A stretch of DNA of 64,000 nt from Rohdeia mirabilis. Its GTDB lineage: Bacteria > Planctomycetota > UBA1135 > GCA-002686595. The notes beneath the pieces are model-generated. The model did no database searches, was not told the DNA's origin, and worked only from the letters and a program-made list of their open reading frames with translations. Position numbers and translations under genes: made by a program. Of this stretch, positions 60,388-64,000 are shown piece by piece (within the stretch, counting starts at the first letter, position 1; each line of letters begins with the position of its first letter). Location: positions 4,154,001 to 4,218,000 of the forward strand of contig CP036290.1 in the NCBI GenBank assembly GCA_007750655.1. Reading direction: 5' to 3'.

Positions 60388-61203
60388 ATGGAATCCATCG
60401 AACGCCTCGACTTCGTGCCCGACGCTCCGCGGCACGCGACTCCGATCCTGCTCCAGCACGGACTGTTCCTGTGCGCCGCCGCCTGGGAACGCACCGCGCG
60501 CGAACTGTGCGACGTGCACGGCTGGCGCGTGTACGCCGCGAGCCTGCCCGGCCACGGCGGCAGCTCGATGCACAAGAACGATCTGTCGTTCTACAACGTC
60601 GAGGACTACGTCAATCCGCTCGCGCGTCAGGTGCTCAAGCTCAAGGAGCCGGTCGCGCTGATCGCCCACGGCGCCGCCGCTCTCTTCGCTCGGCGCCTGC
60701 TGGAGAAGCGCGAGTTCGCGTCGCACGAGATCGGCGAACTGGCGGCGCTCGGCATGGTCGCGCCCCTGCCGCCCACGGGGCTCGGAGCGTGGCTCGGCGC
60801 CTATCGCAAGCGCCACCGCCTGCACGCGCTCACCAAGCGTCCGGCCGCGAATCCCGAACGCTTCTTCGACAGCGAGTCGCGCGCGCGCGGCGAGTGGCTC
60901 GCGCCCGGCGACGCGACCCCGAAGGGCGAGTGGTTCGATGCGCTCCAGGGCGAGAGTCGCCAGGTGATCGAACAACTGGACCGCGGCATCAAGCTGCTCG
61001 ACAAGCGCTTCTCACCGCCCGCGCGGATGTTCCTCGCCGAACATGACGCGTGGTTCGATCGCGCCGCGGTCGAGCCGCTGGCGCGCGACATGGAGGCCGA
61101 GATCGAAGTGGTCCCGGGCAGCGGGCACGGCGTGATGCTGGGCGCGGGCGCGGTGGAACTGGCGCGGCGGATCGACGCCTGGTTGAGCAGTCTCGAAGAC
61201 TAG
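60388..61203 (+). CDS. Alpha/beta hydrolase-fold protein lacking the nucleophile Ser
   Basis: The product has 271 residues. The fold is clear: 'ILLQHGLFLCAAAWERTAREL', 'VYAASLPGHGGSS', 'MFLAEHDAWFD' (acid) and 'VVPGSGHGVMLG' (His). At the nucleophile elbow the canonical G-x-S-x-G is A-H-G-A-A (93-97), so the Ser is Gly95. It also keeps the oxyanion-side HG. It may be a non-catalytic fold member or use another residue. Its stop codon overlaps the convergent YcfL-like stop (CTAG at 61200-61203). Confidence 0.8.
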   Translation: MESIERLDFVPDAPRHATPILLQHGLFLCAAAWERTARELCDVHGWRVYAASLPGHGGSSMHKNDLSFYNVEDYVNPLARQVLKLKEPVALIAHGAAALFARRLLEKREFASHEIGELAALGMVAPLPPTGLGAWLGAYRKRHRLHALTKRPAANPERFFDSESRARGEWLAPGDATPKGEWFDALQGESRQVIEQLDRGIKLLDKRFSPPARMFLAEHDAWFDRAAVEPLARDMEAEIEVVPGSGHGVMLGAGAVELARRIDAWLSSLED

Positions 61204-61628
61204 CGCTCGGCCAGCGGCTGCAGATCGACCTGCCAGTTCGTGGCGCGGTCGTTGGGGCCGGTGACGTTCACGAGCAGCGACTGCTCGCCCAGGATCTCGG
61301 CCTCCTTGTAGACGTCCGAGGTCGAGATGAGCATCCCGCGCGCGTCGAACCACGTCACCGAGTAGCGCAGGCTCATCGGGTTGTGCCACGCGTTGTACAG
61401 CTCGAACTGCACGTCGAGCCGCTGGTCCTGCCGCCGTTGACCGCGGACGTTGCGGATCTCGACCTTGCTGCGGATCCACGTGTCGCCGGTGGTGACCTGG
61501 GTCGTCCGACCCGGGTCGCCGATCGGTGTGACGCCGCTCTCGAAGCCCGAACGGCAACCGAGACTGCAGGCGACGGACATGAGGAGGAGCGCGGGCGCGG
61601 CGAGAGCGATTCGTTTCACGTGCAGCAT
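61200..61628 (-). CDS. YcfL-like (DUF1425) lipoprotein
   Basis: The product has 142 residues (a GTG at 61619 is an alternative start). A signal with Cys21/Cys25 precedes 'RSKVEIRNVRGQRRQDQRLDVQFELYNAWHNPMSLRYSVTWFDARGMLISTSDVYKEAEILGEQSLLVNVTGPNDRATNWQVDL', the DUF1425 beta-sandwich with a conserved W-x-D. In E. coli and others the family lies beside lpoB. The same pairing here, with LpoB-type lipoproteins divergent across a 516-bp gap, supports a role near peptidoglycan synthesis. Confidence 0.8.
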   Translation of the reverse strand: MLHVKRIALAAPALLLMSVACSLGCRSGFESGVTPIGDPGRTTQVTTGDTWIRSKVEIRNVRGQRRQDQRLDVQFELYNAWHNPMSLRYSVTWFDARGMLISTSDVYKEAEILGEQSLLVNVTGPNDRATNWQVDLQPLAER

Positions 61629-62144
61629 GGGGTCGATTCCTCGAGGAGCTGGAGCGGCGATCGAAGAGGGGCGCGCCGGGCTCGACGGGGCCCGCGCGTG
61701 GTCGAAGGTCGCCCATCATGCATGGACACGCGCCCGAGTTGAGCGCCCTCTGCGAATCGGGACGGAACCTGTCGCCCGAGCGGCGCCGCACGCACTCGCA
61801 TCTATGCACGAAAATTGCGCCAGCGCTGAAGAGCTGCGGGCGCGAGCGACGTACCCGGGCCGGGCCGCGCTCGGCTCCGCCTCCCGGATCCGGGCGCCCG
61901 TGGTACTTGGCGCAGATGTGGCCGCCACCGGCGTGTCCCCGCGACGCGCCCCGGCGACATGATCCGCTGCGACGTTCGAGCGGGCGGTTCGAGCAGAAGG
62001 TGGCACGACCGGACCGTGAGCATGGCGGCCCCGAATCCAATAGCATCCTTGGGCGCCGCGCCTGCGCTCACGGACCTTCGCCGTCCGACCGGCCCGTGCC
62101 CCAGCGCGCGCCGCGGACCCAGCTTCTCAACCGCTCCACATCCC
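61629..62144. other. Divergent promoter region of the YcfL/LpoB cluster
   Basis: No gene is supported in this 516-bp gap. An AT-rich patch at about 61795-61820 (GCATCTATGCACGAAAATTG) and another near 62035-62045 (CCAATAGCATCC) are the likely promoter regions for the leftward and rightward genes. The rest is GC-rich. Confidence 0.4.
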
Positions 62145-63629
62145 ATGAACACGTCCAAGATCGCCTGGATCCTCGCTTCGGCCGCACTCCTCGGCTCCTG
62201 CCGCTCGCCCCAGTACGTCCCACAGCGCGCCATGCCCGCCCCCGGTCCCAGCGACGAAGGGATGCAGGAGGTCGACGCTCGCCACGACGGCCAGGCAGCG
62301 AGCGGCCAGGCGGGCAGTGGCCAGGCCCCCGACGGCAGCGCGACCGAAGCCGTTGCGCCAACTACGGCGCCGGCGCCGCGCATCGCTCCGCCGCGCACCT
62401 CGGACTCCGCCACCGCCGCGGTCGAGTCCTTCTGCGCGGCGATCCTCGCTCGCGGTGCGGGCGCCGGTTCGATCGGGTGCCTGCCGCTCGTGAGCCAGGA
62501 CCTGCGCACCGAGGGGCCGTGGGTCGCGGAGTACGGCGTCGATCTCGCGGACCAGGTCGCCGAGCGTGTGCGCGCCCACGGCTTCACCCAACAGATCCTC
62601 GACACGAGCTCCATCGCCGCGCGCCTCGCACGCGCCGAGCTCGCGAAGACCGCGCTCTTCACCGTCGAGGCGGTCGCCCAGGACGGCGGCCAGCTCGGCC
62701 TCGATGTGCTCACGTTCGGAACCGTTCGGCGCGACAACAACGTCGGGCGCGCCGGTCGCGACGTCTTGACCGTGGACCTGTGCGCGTGGGACTTCCGCAG
62801 CGACGCCATGCTCGCCCGCGAGAAGTTCGAGATCCCCAGCGACGTCCGCTCGAACGCGCGGATCTGGCGCCTCGCGAGCACGTCGAGCCTGTGGAGCCCC
62901 GACGCCAGGTGGAGCGCTCCCGAAGTGCCCGCCGAACTGGGCACGCTGATGGACCAGCTGCGCGGTGACGTCACGGCCCTGGGCGCCGCGGTGCTCGAGA
63001 CCCTCGAATCCGCCGACGTCACGGGCGTCGTCTACATCGCCCCCACCGACTTCGGTGTGTTCGTCCAGGCCATCGCCGATCTGCGGGCCGCGCAGGCGAC
63101 CTACGGAGCCGAGTACAACCGCCGCGCCGACGAAGCCGTCGCCGCCGGCGTGCCGCTCGACGCCGCGACGCCCGTCGCCCTGAACGGCCGCACGTACCCG
63201 AACCTGCAGGCGGCGCGCGCGCACGTCGAGACCCTGCGCGAGAGCCTGTTGACCAGCCGCTCCGTGCGTTTCGGCGAGCTCGTCTCGTCGATGCTCGGCG
63301 ACGCTGTCGCATCCGGCCTGCGCGAGCAGGGCGTGCGCGTGAACGACCTCGGCTTCACGAAGTGGTCGGACACCCAGCTCGTCGAAGGCGAACTGGCCCT
63401 CGGCGGACTGGCTCGCAGCGCGGCCGCCCGGATCGCTCTGCGCGAAGCGGGCTTCCAACTGATCGTCGCGCCGCGCCTCGAGCGCTTCGGCAACGACTAC
63501 GCCCTGCGCGTCGACATCTACGACGTCGTCGAGTCCGACGTCGTCGGGTCGGCCCACGTCGCGCTCTCTCCCAACTACCGCACCGCGCTCCAGCAGGAAC
63601 TGGACGTGCGCCTCGGCGGCATTCGCTGA
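62145..63629 (+). CDS. FlgO/LpoB-like lipoprotein with long disordered spacer
   Basis: The product has 494 residues. The lipoprotein signal ends LLGSCRS (Cys19). Residues 30-90 are Gly/Ala/Pro/Ser/Thr-rich. The folded part has an alpha/beta region: 'GSIGCLPLVSQDLRTEGPWVAEYGVDLADQVAERVRAHGF', and 'SVRFGELVSSMLGDAVASGLREQGVRVNDLGF...EGELALGGLARSAAARIALREAGFQLIVAPRLERFGNDYALRVDIYDV', like the FlgO/LpoB fold. It may be an outer-membrane activator of a cell-wall enzyme. The LpoB-type gene follows after 43 bp. Confidence 0.7.
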   Translation: MNTSKIAWILASAALLGSCRSPQYVPQRAMPAPGPSDEGMQEVDARHDGQAASGQAGSGQAPDGSATEAVAPTTAPAPRIAPPRTSDSATAAVESFCAAILARGAGAGSIGCLPLVSQDLRTEGPWVAEYGVDLADQVAERVRAHGFTQQILDTSSIAARLARAELAKTALFTVEAVAQDGGQLGLDVLTFGTVRRDNNVGRAGRDVLTVDLCAWDFRSDAMLAREKFEIPSDVRSNARIWRLASTSSLWSPDARWSAPEVPAELGTLMDQLRGDVTALGAAVLETLESADVTGVVYIAPTDFGVFVQAIADLRAAQATYGAEYNRRADEAVAAGVPLDAATPVALNGRTYPNLQAARAHVETLRESLLTSRSVRFGELVSSMLGDAVASGLREQGVRVNDLGFTKWSDTQLVEGELALGGLARSAAARIALREAGFQLIVAPRLERFGNDYALRVDIYDVVESDVVGSAHVALSPNYRTALQQELDVRLGGIR

Positions 63630-63672
63630 CACCACACCGAACACGCACACACGCTCACCCAACACTTCGACC

Positions 63673-64000
63673 ATGCACTTCACGAAAGTACTCACGATCG
63701 CGCTCTGCGCCCTCTCCCTCGCCGCCTGCAAGTCCGGACCGACCGGTCGCATCAAGGACGCCGGTGAAGCCATCGGCGTCGACCGCTCGCGCGGCGGCAC
63801 CGCGGTCTACGACGAGATCACGGCCGACACGATGGAGAAGCTGCTCGACCGCCACCGCCGTCAGGTGAACGTCCAGAACCCGGGCGGCTACCTCGTCGCC
63901 TTCGTCGGTCTCGACACCCTCGGCGCCGAGGAACTGCGCGACCAGAAGCCCGCCATCTACGACCGCATCGAGGAATCGATCGTCAACTCGGGCGTCTACC
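63673..64000 (+). CDS. LpoB-like penicillin-binding-protein activator lipoprotein, partial (3' end beyond window)
   Basis: The first 109 codons. The lipoprotein signal ends SLAACKS (Cys19). 'LVAFVGLDTLGAEELRDQKPAIYDRIEESIVNSGVY' matches the LpoB core (FVG/D-x-x-N..., ...I-x-x-S-L-x-x-S-G-x-Y), the outer-membrane lipoprotein that activates PBP1b-type peptidoglycan synthases. A YcfL-type gene lies 2 kb upstream, as in enterobacteria. The C-terminus is outside the window. Confidence 0.8.
   Translation, partial: MHFTKVLTIALCALSLAACKSGPTGRIKDAGEAIGVDRSRGGTAVYDEITADTMEKLLDRHRRQVNVQNPGGYLVAFVGLDTLGAEELRDQKPAIYDRIEESIVNSGVY

Overview
The window is very GC-rich (roughly 70% by eye) and gene-dense. 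Ribosome-binding sites are weak, and starts often sit within C-rich leaders such as 'cccATG'. The gene content points to Planctomycetota or a close PVC-type relative. The clues are a DUF1080 (3-keto-disaccharide hydrolase) gene with a TIM-barrel sugar isomerase and a NupG-like MFS carrier, several DUF3299 proteins, LpoB/YcfL-type lipoproteins, many lipoproteins of unknown role, and an exosortase system. The only universal marker gene seen is ribosomal protein bL28, so this taxonomic placement is an inference. I found no tRNA, rRNA, CRISPR array, phage gene or transposase gene.

Layout. (1) 1-3144, minus strand: a sugar-use operon of isomerase, MFS carrier and DUF1080 lipoprotein (cut by the window edge). 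(2) 3468-6102, plus: a VPEID-CTERM surface protein followed by its fused exosortase E/CAAX-type protease, separated by a perfect 15-bp hairpin. (3) 6214-25243: an exopolysaccharide locus of Wzx/Wzy type on both strands. It holds a priming sugar transferase with a degenerate GGDEF-like N-terminus, a clan GH-A-like hydrolase, several glycosyltransferases including PssD/PssE-like halves and a GT2-GT4 fusion, two large paralogous secreted proteins, polymerase, flippase, Wzz-like and Wza-like proteins, and a BY-kinase-like protein that has lost its P-loop lysine. (4) 25549-28906: nitroreductase, TauE/SafE permease and a HEAT-repeat lipoprotein. (5) 28939-33973, minus: a metal-transport-like operon (MacB/LolD-type ATPase, FtsX-type permease, His-rich lipoprotein, three DUF3299-type proteins) that resembles the Vibrio zrg zinc system. 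(6) 34190-44519: a hybrid histidine kinase, miscellaneous enzymes, a NagB-like protein without most catalytic residues, and a two-component pair whose kinase carries four 35-residue repeats. (7) 44518-51738: repeat-rich ground, with a 231-bp long-inverted-repeat element, a HEAT-type protein, a UvrD-like helicase, and a carboxylesterase whose 3' end is followed by seven decayed tandem copies of itself; bL28 closes this part. (8) 52040-64000: prolyl oligopeptidase, FMN glutamate-synthase-like protein, OxyR, a VWA protein, an AlbA_2 protein, a hydrolase-like protein lacking its serine, and a YcfL/LpoB lipoprotein cluster running off the right edge.

Regions 2 and 3 fit together. Exosortase genes are commonly found beside exopolysaccharide loci, and here the sorted protein, its sorting enzyme and a complete Wzx/Wzy-type assembly line lie within 22 kb. 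The most unusual DNA-level features are non-coding: two long palindromes (39671-39781 and 47375-47506) that share a core and differ by paired changes, each between convergent genes; the 44518-44748 inverted-repeat element; and the 3'-terminal gene-fragment array at 50391-51265.
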